DNA from: Cryptomeria japonica
Lineage: Eukaryota; Streptophyta; Pinopsida; Cupressales; Cupressaceae
Length of the DNA stretch: 64,000 bases
Reading direction: 5' to 3'
Assembly (NCBI RefSeq): GCF_030272615.1
Contig: NC_081413.1
Span: 551,364,136-551,428,135, forward strand
This document shows, in pieces, positions 10,381 to 22,124 of this stretch. The position numbers and the translations under genes are program-made. The notes beneath the pieces are model-generated. The model saw only the letters and a program-made list of their open reading frames with translations, was not told the DNA's origin and ran no database searches. How positions within the stretch are numbered: position 1 is the stretch's first letter; each line of letters opens with the position of its first letter.

Positions 10381-12559
10381 CTAAGTGCATTTATTAATTA
10401 ATTATTTCATTTAAATAAATAAAAGTATTCTTTATTTAATTTTGCATATACTTTTATTTACGTAAGTGAAATAATTAATCATTTAATTATTATATTTATC
10501 TATTAATAATGGTGTATGTTTTTCTTATATTTTCTTTTTACCATTAATAATAACTAAATATAATAATTAATTACAACAAAAGTATCTTGTACTTAAAAAT
10601 AAAAATTTAAGGGTTTCAAGCCCCCCACGGCTTGCATGACTTATTAGGACCTAAGTCCTTGGTGGGAGTTGCAAAAAAACTCGACCACAATAATAAAAAA
10701 ACAACTTTCAAAAATAAAAAATAGGCCCATTAAAAACCCGTAGGGATCAGGGCAAAGATGATGAAAAGCATTTGAAAACCCAAAATTTTATTTTGCATAT
10801 TTTGGAAAGGCTCTCTACTCATCGACATGCATTTGTTCTGCTAGATTTGTGGCTCAAAATAGGGTTTTGAGCTGGTGCTTTTGGATGAGATGAAGCATGG
10901 TATGCATCTTCACACTCTGTTTCTTCATTCCTTTATCTTTGCCGCTCTTTTTTTGGAAGCACAAGCTCTTTGCTTTCATATGCATGCATTCTAGGGTTTG
11001 AAAGTAAAGCTCCTTTTTGGTTATTATTGTTGATGCTATTCATGCTCATTGACTATAAATCTAACTTTTCTGGGAGTATACCAAAGTACTGTACTTTCTT
11101 TGTCATTGACTGTTCTTAGGTTTCGCAAGCTGGCAGTATAGTGTTAGGACCGTTTCTAAATCTGCACCATCACCTTGTAACGTAACATCACTATTATCCT
11201 CATATGCATACTTTTTGTTCCTCATTGTGGTTGATGCATCTCTATCATCAATATTCAATTTCATTTACTTAGATCTCTATATACTGTGCGCGAGAAGATA
11301 ATTGTATCATCTTTGACTATCTTTGGAAATGTTAATATCTTTGAACGGACTGTGTTTGAAGGCTTTGTGCATGAATATCTTGTACCTATCATAAGGTTGC
11401 TCTTTATAAATTCTAAGACTGTATGTTGTTTTTTAACAGAGCTATCATGTCATTGTCTTTAGATTATTTGTTCTATACTCGTAATTGTGAAAGCAATAAT
11501 GGCCCTAATGCTACTATCCTTGTCTGGCAATCCTGCAACTTTGATGGATCATTATCAAGGATTGGCTCTTGACTGTGATAAGAAGATGGAGCTGAATATT
11601 TATTACCCTATAATAATGTTTTGACTATTATTAAGGCATGTTCTCTACTTTTTAGTGATGTTCATGCTTGCACATTACCATGCCTTCATAAGGTTGCTCA
11701 CGTTTTGATAGTCTTTACATTGTTGTAGCTCTTGATAGTGACTGTATGGTTGTCTTTTTAAATACAAAATCTGAAATTTAATAGCTACTTTGGCATAGCT
11801 TCATCACTTGAGCTCACTATCATATCTATCAAATAGCATGATTTTCATTCATATACTCATTGTTTAGTCTTGATGACATGATAAAAATTGTGACTAGTTG
11901 CTCTGAGGGTTTGACCTAACTCATGCACTATGTTATTTCAAATAATCTTATGCTGCAATTAATGATTATTATTCACTATGTAAATCTCTAAGGGTTGTAC
12001 TGTGTTTATTACTGTATCTCTGTCTATAACATGCAAAACTGTCTTTTGGGTGCCAGAATGTTGTCTTTCACGGTATTTGCAGTATGCTCTTTATTTAAGC
12101 CTATCAAAGTCTTAATGCAATCTGTTAAGATAGATAAGATGCATGGAAAAGTTACCCCTTGTATTTTAACCATGAATACTCACTGTGGTTGCCACTTTCA
12201 ATGATTGTTCGATTCTCTTACTAGTGTTGCTATATTGTTTCAAAAATCTTATATTGACTATTGTAGCTCATTTATCTATCACAATATTTAAGTATATTCT
12301 CCAATTTGTCTCCAAAGCTGCAAAATGACTAATATCATTGTGATTTTGGTCCTTCCAAAGTTTGGGCTTTTCTTAAAATAATGACTATCTCTAGCATTGA
12401 GATTCACTAAACCCTTCTTTAGGTAGTTTGCATCCCTAAATTTGTCCTTATAACAAATACTTTTTGTGATTTCAATCTCTTTCTCTATTTCATAAAGACT
12501 ATCACTTGTATTAACTTTTTCTTTCATGGCACAGTATTATCATTTCCCTTGTAGTTGCT
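10381..12559. other. T-rich non-coding DNA, left half
   Basis: It begins with an AT-rich stretch (10381-10610). A landmark segment follows at 10619-10670 (CCCCCCACGGCTTGCATGAC, then TTAGGACCTAAGTCC). After that comes about 1.8 kb of T-rich sequence on the plus strand with recurring GACTGT/CACTGT words. The same character resumes after the hAT element at 16208, so the two parts were one stretch before that insertion. No coding region. Confidence 0.45.
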
Positions 12560-12567
12560 CTTGAATG
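12560..12567 (+). repeat. hAT target-site duplication, left
   Basis: CTTGAATG, identical to 16200-16207. An 8-bp duplication is the hallmark of hAT transposons. Confidence 0.9.
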
Positions 12568-12579
12568 CAATGTTCCATG

Positions 12580-12680
12580 AGCATCGAGGACAGGGGGACG
12601 CATCTCTGGGATGGGGGGACCAAGGGTCTAAATTTGGGGACGACTGGGGGACAGCGGCGGGATGGCGGCGGGGTGGTGGT
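12580..12680 (+). repeat. Left subterminal G-rich repeats
   Basis: Repeated GGGGGAC and GGATGG words (GACAGGGGGACGCATC, GGATGGGGGGACC, GACTGGGGGACAGCGG). These echo the right-end words in the opposite orientation and probably mark transposase-binding regions. Confidence 0.55.
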
Positions 12681-13085
12681 GCTCATATAATTATACATAT
12701 ACATATAGTACTTGAAAAACTAGTTTTGAAAAGATGTATAACAGTATAACAGTATAAGAATTAGATTTCAAATGAAACTATAGGAAATACCAAGATTACT
12801 TAGATTAGTGATACGTAACTAATTGCTAAAAGTAAATAAAATTTGACAAATGAAATTGTCAAATTGGAGATTTCTCATTTCTATCATATGAATATCGAAA
12901 AAGGAAAATGAAAATACAAATATCTGATGCCATTGCAAAGTCTATAATAATAAAGATGATTACATGATTCATCATTACAATGAGTAGCCAAATACAAATA
13001 CATGTAGCAATAGCATTACAAAAGAGACTAGAGTCAAATACAAAATGACAAAACTGAAAACTCAAACTGTAGCTAATGGAGGCCT

Positions 13086-15362
13086 CTAATCATCTGCAAA
13101 CTCCTCCTCACTGGAACTGCTGGACTCCTAAGGATCAAGGTCCCTCAAGCTCACACCAACTAGCCCTGCATCTGAAGTGGTAGGATCATCCTCATCAATC
13201 TGTGAAGGCTCCTCTGGCTCTACATCCCATCGTGTCACTGGACTCTCCTTGTACATGAGTGTCTTGTGGTCAATGAGACGCAAAGCACTGTGTACAGCCA
13301 CAAGCTTCTCTACTCTCTTAGAGGTAAGTCTGTTCCTCTTAAGAGAGTGGATGAAGCTATATGTAGACCAGTTCCTCTTAGCAGCTAAAGAACTGGAAAT
13401 CTGGGATAGCAGATGGATGGCTAGAGTGGTGGTCAAATATTTCGGGCCATGACAATTCCACCATAAAAGTGGGTCCTCCTATGCCATGTTGTCTATATCC
13501 ATCTTTGCTGCATCTAAATAACCTCTAAGAGTGGCAAATCTTCCCCACTCAGTGCGCATTGTGTCGGCATCTCTGGAATCAAACATCTTCTCTATGCACC
13601 TAAAGAAACCCGCCTTCACCTCATCATCCTAAATCGGTGTCAGTCTACCCGGTCTAGCCTTGTACCACTTAGGATTCAAGGCAAAGGCAGCCATATGCAA
13701 AGGAGTGTTCAACTTGTCCCATCTATGCTGAATGATAGGCTGGATTTGCTCATTGTAGAATGCTAAAGAGGGGTCCTTCACTCGCACAGCAGCCCTCATC
13801 TAGTCAAGCATAGAGTCAATGCACTCATACACCTCTCCAAGGTTAGGTGCATCCCCATCCCCATATCTGATCACCTGGAATACTGGAGTAATGATAGAGA
13901 CAATGTATTTCGCATCAGTCCAAAACACATCACTCTTCACTATCTCCTTCACCCTTCTTCCTTACTCTTTCTTGGCCTCAGCCCAACTATTCCACTCATT
14001 AGTCATAACCATGAGTTGCAATGCCTCTTGCAACTCAATCATTCTCTCCAAGAGAATGAAATAGGATGCATATCTAGTCTCAACTGATTTCAAGAACTCC
14101 TTCTTCGTGAAGGTCCTGAAGAGTGCATGTGAAGTGTGGTGGTTGCAGATAAACATCTGCACATCTCTCGCATCGGTGACCACTCCTCTAATCGAGTCTA
14201 TCTTCCCCATGTCCTTGAGTGCATTTTTCATGGCATTCACACAACATGAGGTCCACCAAATGTGTCTATAGGATGCCTTAATGAGTCTCCCTACTGCTCT
14301 ACACACATGGGCTACATCTGTCACTACTTGGACCACATTTTGTGGCCCAACCTCCTCAATAGCCTCCCTGAGGACCTGAAACTGGAAATCAGCATCTTTA
14401 CGATGCCCTGTACAATCAACTGCTCTAAGGAAGTATGGGCCCTCTGCACATGTGACCATGACGTTGATGAGTGGATGATGGCTAATGTTCGTCCACCCAT
14501 CCATAACTATGTTGCACCCCGATGCCACCCAACATGCCTTCATCTTCTCCATCAAAATATTGATCTTGGAATAGCTTTTATCCAAGATCGAGGTCCTCAT
14601 TTTCATCTCCCCTGGTGGCACATAAGATGGTCCTCCCTTGGCCACCATAGCCATCATCTCCCTATAATAAGGAGATCGTGTAACATGAAATGGAATGCCA
14701 TTGGCAAAGAAGAACTTGCCAATGGATTCATCTATCTCATCTCTCAGCTGCACATTAAACATATCAGTAATGGGGTTGCTCTGTGTTGTCTGCAACTTAC
14801 GTTTCCCAGCCCTGGCGGCAGTAGAAGTGGAAGTGGATGGAGATCCAAACATCATTCCTCCCATCTGTGAAGCATGAGAAGTATGAAGTGTTGCCCTAGC
14901 AGACAAATTAGTAGGCATTGAAATATTTGTGTCATCTAGAACCCCCCAAATCCTGTTAAACTCAATTTTGTACTGTATATTTTTGGCTTCCTCCAAAAAC
15001 TTACAATGTTTCATGCCTTTTCCTCTCCAAAATAGAAAGTGTGCATTCACCCTACTAATGCTACCGAACCATTCTGTGTCACAAATATTGCACTTCCACT
15101 TCCTTGTTCCCCCACTTGAATGTGATGCAGTGCCTTGTACTAATATTTGTGAAGCAAACTGTTTTAGAGGAGACTTAGGATCAAAATGACCCCTAGCATA
15201 TGGTGCCAACAACTCTGAAGGGCAACCTGTACTAGTTGGTGCACTTGCCATAGAGCTAGATTGGGCTCCAGGATCAGCCCCATGGTCACCCCCCTCATTT
15301 TTAGGTTCATATTCTGAATCATTCTCACTATGAGAATGGATTTCCATGACATCTTCACTCAT
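13086..15362 (-). pseudogene. hAT transposase (BED, DUF659, dimerisation domain)
   Basis: Reading from ATG at 15362, one frame runs 758 codons to a final TAG at 13086-13088 with no frameshift. Residues 88-120 form a BED zinc finger (C91, C94, H108, C120). DUF659 covers roughly residues 215-400, with MDGWT (Asp288) and VVTDVAH (Asp349) at the positions of the first two catalytic acids. The C-terminal dimerisation segment (WSTYSFIHSLKRNRL, then SKRVEKLVAVHSALRL) is at about 13200-13380. Premature stops are at 13962-13964 (TAA), 13800-13802, 13629-13631, 13479-13481 and 13128-13130 (all TAG). The longest intact part is 466 residues. A native hAT transposase would cut and rejoin the element ends in the nucleus; this copy cannot make a full protein. 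Confidence 0.9.
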
Positions 15363-15440
15363 GCCTTGGGAGTTGTGAAATTGACACTACATTTCACAAA
15401 ATAAAAATAAAATCAGCCTAGTTTAACAATATATTTTTTA

Positions 15441-15569
15441 ATTTTTTTCCTATTCATCTCAAAATGAGATTTGATGTTGAATCTTGAGGGCAAAATGATG
15501 AATCATTTTGCCCTCAATATTCAACATCAAATCTCATTTTGAGTCTTGAGATGAATAGGGAAAAAAAAT
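15441..15569. repeat. 125-bp palindrome upstream of the transposase
   Basis: Two ~60-bp arms meet at about 15505 with almost no loop. The left arm reads CCTATTCATCTC, AAAATGAGATTTGATGTTGA, then GAGGGCAAAATGAT; the right arm is its complement plus a 5-nt insertion near 15542. It sits 80-210 bp upstream of the transposase ATG, so it is probably in the leader or promoter. Confidence 0.9.
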
Positions 15570-15944
15570 CCAAAAATGACATAGAACAATGAAAATTAGA
15601 AAATATTCAAAAAAAAACAAGAAAAAGTTGAAAAACCCTACCTTGTGCTTGAAAAATCTCCCCAAAATGTAGAACAATCTTATTCTTCCTCTTCTTCTTG
15701 CTTCTTCTAGCTCCTATCACACTTGCAATCAGCTTTTCTCACCCCTTCAATCAGTCTTCTTCAAGTTTTTCCTCCTCTTTAGCTTGCTAGAAAAAAAAAT
15801 CAGTTTACAAAAATGAGAGTTAAATCTAAAAAAAATATGCTTTTGTGTTGTTTTGGGGGGTTGGGTGGGGCCCACGTCCAATTAGGGTTACCCCTTAATC
15901 CCCCCAAAAGGCACATGTTTTTTAAAAGGTGGCTTTTTTAGTTT

Positions 15945-16195
15945 GTTTAGGCGTGGGGATGCAGGAGACGCCTGGGCGTCTCCCTGTCCCTCGAGAGACG
16001 CCTGGGAATTTCTCGAGGGACGGGGAGATGCCCAGGCATCTCCCAAGGAGACGCCCAGACGTCTCCACGTCTCGGCGGTGATTGGGTGGTGATGGTGGGA
16101 TGGCGGGGGACATTGCATCCCCCTCCCCCCGTCCCCGAGACATCCCTGACAGGGGGACGCGCCCAAAAAGGGGGGGTGACGCGTCCCCGTGGAAT
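15945..16195 (-). repeat. Right subterminal GC-rich palindromic repeats
   Basis: Several copies of AGACGCCTGGGCGTCTCC-like palindromes are packed in about 120 bp (15965-16075). GGGGGAC/GTCCCC words follow up to the right terminus. GC content is far above the surroundings. Subterminal repeat arrays are the usual transposase-binding sites of hAT elements. Confidence 0.7.
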
Positions 16196-16199
16196 GTTG

Positions 16200-16207
16200 C
16201 TTGAATG
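16200..16207 (+). repeat. hAT target-site duplication, right
   Basis: CTTGAATG, matching 12560-12567. Confidence 0.9.
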
Positions 16208-19200
16208 TGAATTGTGACAAATAACTTATTGCTCTTGGCCTTTTAGAGGACTGTCATGATGTTTGTTTTGTCTAAAATATAAATCTGTCCTATTGAATAG
16301 TGTTGTTTAATGGATTGACTCTTACCAATACACAGTGAACTTACAAACAAAATTTGGTTTATGCTGCTATACTCTTTGACCCTTTTTGACATCTTTCAAA
16401 CTTTTAACTACTCCAAGAATGGTGATTGGCCCTTTGGTCTGAGGATTGCACTTTGGTGATCATTGTGATTGAATTTTTCTTGTATAAACTGTTATAATGT
16501 TCCTTCAAATGTCCTTTAACCCCTAGACATCCATCTTGTTTTGGAGTATTATTTGTATAGGTTGAGAGTTTGACTGTGTTTGTTCTTGATTCAAAGATTG
16601 TCTTTAAATCATATTGTCTACCTCTTGGTAATGAATGGTTTCTACTGTTAAGCTCTTTGAGATTTCAAGCTCACTATCATTATCTTTACTACTCTTATTC
16701 TTATAACATTCATTATAAAGCCTTCATCTCTAATAGTATCATCTTCTTATAGAAACAGTGCTGAAACTCATCTCTACTATAATCATTTCTAGCTTTGTTG
16801 CTCTAGTCGGGACTTCAAATCTACTTAACTCCATATTTTGTTAGCAGGGATTCCCATTTACCTATTGGTTGTTACATCTTTGCTATGAAGTAAATATTGC
16901 CTTTAGCTAGTCATTGCCCTTGCTTCCTTACTTTGTCATCTTGTTCTCAGAGTGGTGCTAAAGTCATCCTTGTTACAGTGAGTTTGTCATCGGCTGTTTT
17001 GGCTCAAGTCCTTACACACTATGATAGTCAATATTATTCCTTGTAGAGACACTATTTCAAGCTCTTATTGACTGCTATCTTATAGGATTGGAATGATGTC
17101 TTTTTTGTCATAATGCTCTTAAAAATGAAAGAGTTGTCTTATCCATATATCAATGACTGTCCATTGGGAGTGTTTACATTTGACATATTCAATGAATAAA
17201 GGATCACCTTTTGAAGATTGCTTCTAATCAATGCCTTGGGAGACTACATTTTTAATGAACTTTATATCTTCTTCAGCCCTTTCTTAAGTGTCACCTTGGA
17301 GTAGGGACTATTTTATTTCTCCTTATCTTTGTGAAACTGTTGTTATCCCCCTTTTGATAGAGAATAAAAACATTGCTTTATGTGTCATTTCATGAGATAA
17401 TCATATTCTTTAAAAGAGTGACTATACACTTGGATGAATTTTGGCCTCACAGTTGCTATTAGACTCTATAACTATTATTTTGCATCCATTGTCTTTTTGA
17501 GATGACTGCCATGCTTTTGACAGTATTCACTTATCATGTGGATTTTAATCTATTCTTTATCAAACCTTTGTAAGGTAATTAACTATCCTTTGATCACAAC
17601 ACTGTTCATTTGTACTTATTGTTATTGTTGTTACTGTGTTGGTTCTGAGATATTTATGGTAGTGATCACTTATTTATATCATTTATGATCACAAATTGCT
17701 CATTGTATTTATTTCCTCACTTTGTCATCATGGGGATGTTATTAGTATGCTTGCTCCAAGCTTGTTTTCTTGTAACTTGATTCTTTAGCACTGATATTGT
17801 ACCTTCTTGGTGCTACAAATAGGACCTTCCTGTGATGCTTTTATATTGATTGTTATCTTAAGATCTGCTCATGAACTTTTTGAGCTACTTTTTGTCACTG
17901 TACTTTTATTATCCATGAATGCACTTACTGTAGGTGAATGGTAATCTTTGTTTTGACTCATTGAGTGCCTTTAAATTGTAGTTGTTTTTATTATTATGCC
18001 TTTTGCATGGAGTGGGATCTCTATTCATGAATCATTGACCTACTCTGCAACAAATATCTTATGATGAGATTGTTCCTTATCATTCTCTAGTTGAATAATC
18101 ATGCAAATTTACTGCCCTCTTATCTTTTAACAGTGTTCATCTCTTTGTGTTTATTAATGTTGTCCCAATCACTATGATGTGAAAAGTCTTTGAGCAAATG
18201 ATATTGTAAATATTCTTTGAAGTTTAGATGTATGATTTTATCTTACATGTCACCGTTTCTTGTTGATTGATATGATGATTTTTGTAATACTGTCTTTGAT
18301 CTATCATGGACATCTATCTGAGTTCCTTTGTTGGTCTTTAAGAAACAATAGTTGGGTATGTAGATGTCTTTATAGAGTTGAGTTTCTACTTTTTATTCAT
18401 GAAATTAAGAAACCATAGCCCTATTGTGATCTTACATACTACTCTTACTCACATGATGACAGTAGTCACTTATTAACTAGTGAGTGCAATTGAGTTCATG
18501 TTGTATATGTTGGCATTGAATGGCACTTTGTACTGTCATTAAGTGACAGCATATGGGATCATGGCTTTATGTACTCAGTATTTGATAACTGTGGTTAGTG
18601 TCACCCTGTGAATAGTGACATGTATGTTGAGATCAACCCCTTCAGGAGCCCATTTGAACCCACATACATGATGGATATGAAATGAAAACCTATATCTACA
18701 CATGAAACAAACAAGTTAGATAGAAACATGGTTCTTGTAAACTTTTCATGGAATCATATCTGCACTATTTCTCTTTTGTTTTGAATCTGATATAGCAATG
18801 TAGGCACACTAGGAGTAGCATCATGTATGTAGGAATGAAAGGAATAACCCTGAGCTCTAACTAAACCATTTTCTCTCTCTCTTTCAGGTGATCACATGGA
18901 GTGGACAGCAAGGTGCTTGAATCAACGAAGCTGATCATAAGACTCTTCTGAAGAACTCATCAACCTATCCAGGCAATGATGAGTTCTTTCTTTCCTTTCT
19001 TCATACATTCTTCTATTTCTTTTGTGTTTAAATTTCTATGATCAATGTGATCTTTTCTCAGCTATTCCCACAGCTTGTGTGGGATCTTGTAAACAGTTTG
19101 TTTTCATGAATAAATATGTATTTTATGTAATATTAAAATTGAATATTTTTTCTTGGTTTAAACAATTGCACATCTGACAATGAATACTTTGTATAACATA

Positions 19201-19254
19201 CATGTTTATTTAAGAATGCAAATCAAAAATTTATATATTTCCACATCTGTCCAA
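16208..19254. other. T-rich non-coding DNA, right half
   Basis: Continuation of 10381-12559. No open frame of note. Near its right end a pyrimidine tract ending TCTCTCTCTTTCAG (18875-18888) precedes a less T-rich segment of about 200 bp and then AATAAATATG at about 19110. Together these look like a 3' splice site, a terminal exon and a polyadenylation signal. There is no long open frame in the putative exon. Confidence 0.4.
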
Positions 19255-19269
19255 TGTAATCTTGTTGTT
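19255..19269 (+). repeat. Retrocopy target-site duplication, left
   Basis: TGTAATCTTGTTGTT, identical to 21272-21286. Its length and identity indicate target-primed reverse transcription. Confidence 0.88.
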
Positions 19270-21271
19270 TTTGATTAAGGAAAAAGCAGGTTTTGAAGGG
19301 GCCCCGAAACCCTTTACAATCAGAACTTAAACAGCATAAACAACAAAAGTGACGAGAAACAAAAAAGAACAGAACCACAAAAAACCAACGGAAAACCAGA
19401 GAAAACCCAAAAAAGCCCCATTAAGTTAGCAGGCCTTCTAGAATTCAAATTTTTTCCAGGGCTTTTGCCAGGGTGTTGCTAATTTCGTGCAGCTCCTTGA
19501 TGTTGTCTTTGAGGTTAGGGGGATCCTTAGCGGATGCAGCCACAGCTTTCTTGACACTAGCCCTAGTTCTCTTCGTAGTACCACCCACCTGAGTAGCATC
19601 ACCGCTTCCAGTTTGGATGGTCTCATCATCCAGGTCAAGATCCACAACCGGATTTGGAGTGCAAGTATGATCAAAGACCTTGGTGATGCCTCCAGATTTT
19701 TAGTGATGACAAAGAGGATACTTGGGATAACACCCATCAGATTTTTCATCGCTTCTTTTCCCTCTTCCAACAATTTTACCTTATGCTCCATTTCCTGCTT
19801 CCATTTAATCTGCTCTTTGTTATCATCCTCCCTCTTCTCATCCGAGTTTATTCCCTTTTTTTCTAGGTTTTTCAGGATCTCATAGGTCCATCTATCGTAA
19901 TTCATTCTCGCCTTAGAGATTTTCTTGAGGTTATCCAGAATAAGCCCTTTACTAGCACTTTCCTTGTCCTTGCTATCCTTGTCCTTAGTCAGGTCCTTCT
20001 CAGAATCTTTGTTTGTTTCCTTCTCGAAATTCACTTCGGTTTCCTCATTATCCTTGAGATCCACTTCTTCCATCAGATGGCTATTGTCCTTACTAGGGCA
20101 TTCGCTGAGGATAGGGTTGTCATGACCAGGCTCATTATTCCCACTTTCATCCTCATTACCCAGCTCCTCGTCTTTCCAGCTATCTTCACTGGTGGAGTCA
20201 TCTGTCTCCATTCCGCTGCTTTCCTTAGCTATTTCCTCTGTTTCCAACCCAAGAACACTTTTCCTTTTTTTGCTGGAGGGCGCCTTCTCCTTGCTGGTTT
20301 CTCCCTCTTCCATCTTTCTCTTACCCGGAGAGGCAGAAATCCTCTTATTCTCTTGCAAGGTGAGGGTTTTGCAATGCTCATAGATGAGCAGCAGAAGCCC
20401 GCAATGGAGAATCGGGCCGAAAGGGTTATTCCTATGTTTATTGAGGGACTTGGAGAGGGACCGAAAAAGGTAGTAGGGTAGGGATACCTTTTTGTCATGT
20501 CTAAAATGGTTTAAGAGCATGAAGTGGTAGGTGTGGGCCCTGGAAAAATGGCCTTCAACCGTGATTTTTCCATAATTGCATTCAGAACCCAGCCCCACAG
20601 CTTCTTGATGTTTGCAGCTTCGTAGTAGCCCCCAGTGGCTTTGCCGATTTTAACCCTCTCTTTCTCTTTCCACGGGAACAGATTGACCGCGTTGTTGGAG
20701 ACTTTAAGGTCTCAAAAGAAATTAAGCCTAGAGTGGGGCATTCCGGTCATAGTGGATATGAGCCCAGCGTCTAGCTTAAACTTAACTCCATAAATTTTAA
20801 AAGAGCCATTAGACCAGTTTTCAGAAATCTTAGAAACGGCTAGGTTAACCCTACCTTTGTTATAGTCCACGAGCTTCTCCATGAAGCTGGTGAGGGATCC
20901 CTTCTCCAATTTTGCCCAGACTTTTGGCATCACTTTCCAAGTCGACATATTGTCTGGTTCTTCTCGCCTTAGGTCTCCTCCCATCTTCGAAAATGAGCTA
21001 TCTGCTCTATTACTCTGCAAATTAAAACCTTCTTTCCTGATGTTGCTCAAGTTTTTGAACTGAATAACCCACAAAACGTGCATCAGATTATAAAATCTGC
21101 CGCAATGCCAAGTAATGATGGCCCTTTCAGCAAGGCATAAATGATACTTTTTATTTGTTCTCTCCCCATATAACGATCCTTTCTAAGGAACTCTTTAATG
21201 TTTAAATTGAGATCCTCCTCATGCCAAATCATTTGGGAGTCAGAGTTAACCCTAGTATTCGCTAAAATTCT
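19270..21271 (-). mobile_element. LINE-mobilised ~2.0-kb retroposed unit
   Basis: The insert lies on the minus strand between identical 15-bp duplications. Its 3' end (plus-strand left side) reads GGGGCCCCTTCAAAACCTGC and then CCTTAATCAAAAA, a terminus that resembles plant LINE 3' ends rather than a long poly(A). It carries only the gene for the plant-transposon-type protein, with no endonuclease or reverse transcriptase. It must therefore have been moved by another element's machinery, or it is a non-autonomous LINE relative. Confidence 0.75.
19438..21240 (-). pseudogene. Putative plant transposon protein (PF20167-like)
   Basis: The N-terminal part (minus, about 21240-20712) reads MIWHEEDLNLNIKEFL, then LVDYNKGRVNLAVSKI and GVKFKLDAGLISTMTGMP. 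The middle part (20598 downward) has HFMLLNHFRHDKKVSLPYYL followed by SLSKSLNKHR and LLLLIYEHC. Both match the conserved pattern of the family annotated as putative plant transposon protein. A long acidic, Lys/Glu/Ser-rich region (residues about 90-290 of the 386-residue frame) then leads to a helical, probably coiled-coil stretch. There is a TGA at 20712-20714, one frame change between the first and second parts (about 20540-20700) and another near 19650-19690, after which the C-terminus ends ISNTLAKALEKI. Function of the family is not known to me. Confidence 0.65.
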
Positions 21272-21286
21272 TGTAATCTTGTTGTT
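21272..21286 (+). repeat. Retrocopy target-site duplication, right
   Basis: TGTAATCTTGTTGTT, matching 19255-19269. Confidence 0.88.
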
Positions 21287-21439
21287 ACTTCATTAAAATT
21301 CTTGCATATCTTGAAACAACTTTGACTTTCAAACCATGATATAAATATGAAGAAACTGAAAAAAAATTGTGTACCTCTTTCAACTGCAATATATAATAGC
21401 ATGTATAGGTCACCAAATTTAGGTGTGATAAAAATTTGG

Positions 21440-21725
21440 TAACAGGAACTTCACACTTGTGCATTGATTATAAGATGTTAAATAAGGAAATAGTAAAGAA
21501 TATGTACCCACTTCCAAGGATTGATTAGTTATTTGATTAGATGAAAGGAGCTATAGTGTTCTCTAAGATAGACCTTAGATCTAGCTATCACCAGTCGAGG
21601 ATTAAGGAAGATGACATTTCAAAGACAACTTTTAGGACTCACAATGGTTACTATGAATTCATAGTGGTATCAATTGGGTTGACTAATGCTTCAACAACTT
21701 TCATGAATCTAATGAACAATGTTAG
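21440..21725 (+). mobile_element. Ty3/gypsy RT relic
   Basis: A fragment of gypsy reverse transcriptase: an NMYPLPRID-like motif, then [12 protein letters not shown], a [13 protein letters not shown]-like block and a GLTNAS-TFM block. It stops before the catalytic YxDD motif. No LTRs are identifiable nearby. It is an old, isolated fragment. Confidence 0.75.
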
Positions 21726-22124
21726 ACTTACAAATGACGGTTGGGGTTGATGGTGTTCAAAGACTCTTTGATTATATTTAATATATCATATTTGGTATAT
21801 CACTTTTATTTGTACATTATTATTTGTAATGAGTTGATTTCATGGAATGAGATTCTAAGTTGTATCATTATTTATCTCATTCTCATGTGCTAATCGCTGG
21901 ATTAAGCACTAATACATTTGAGATGTATTTGACAAACTTATTTACTTATTGAGTTATTATATTTCATTCTATATTAATGCAAATTTGAGCATTTATTTAT
22001 TTATGTGATATATTTTAAGGGGAAAGAACCTTCAATCCCTTAAAACTTAGGATTCATTTTGAAATACTTAGTTCATAGAGAAATATTTTATGTGACTTCT
22101 TCCACAAGAGGATTATGCTTGTAT
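21726..22124. other. AT-rich non-coding interval
   Basis: No gene or recognisable repeat seen; TTATTTATTT-type runs. Confidence 0.4.

Larger units (their letters stand above)
12568..16199 (-). mobile_element. hAT DNA transposon, degenerate
   Basis: A 3,632-bp element is bounded by identical 8-bp duplications. Its imperfect terminal inverted repeats are CAATGTTCCATGA at the left and CAACATTCCACGG at the right, reading inward. It contains a hAT transposase on the minus strand and GC-rich subterminal repeats at both ends. A 125-bp hairpin lies just upstream of the transposase start. The ends look intact, and damage in the transposase is limited to in-frame stops, so it is probably a moderately old autonomous copy that has lost activity. 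Confidence 0.92.

Noticed and set aside
15888-16220. Minus-strand frame of 110 codons
   Set aside because: It reads through the GC-rich subterminal repeats of the hAT element; no domain and strongly repetitive.
19487-20498. Ser/Leu-rich plus-strand frames
   Set aside because: Antisense of the Glu/Lys-rich region of the retrocopied protein.
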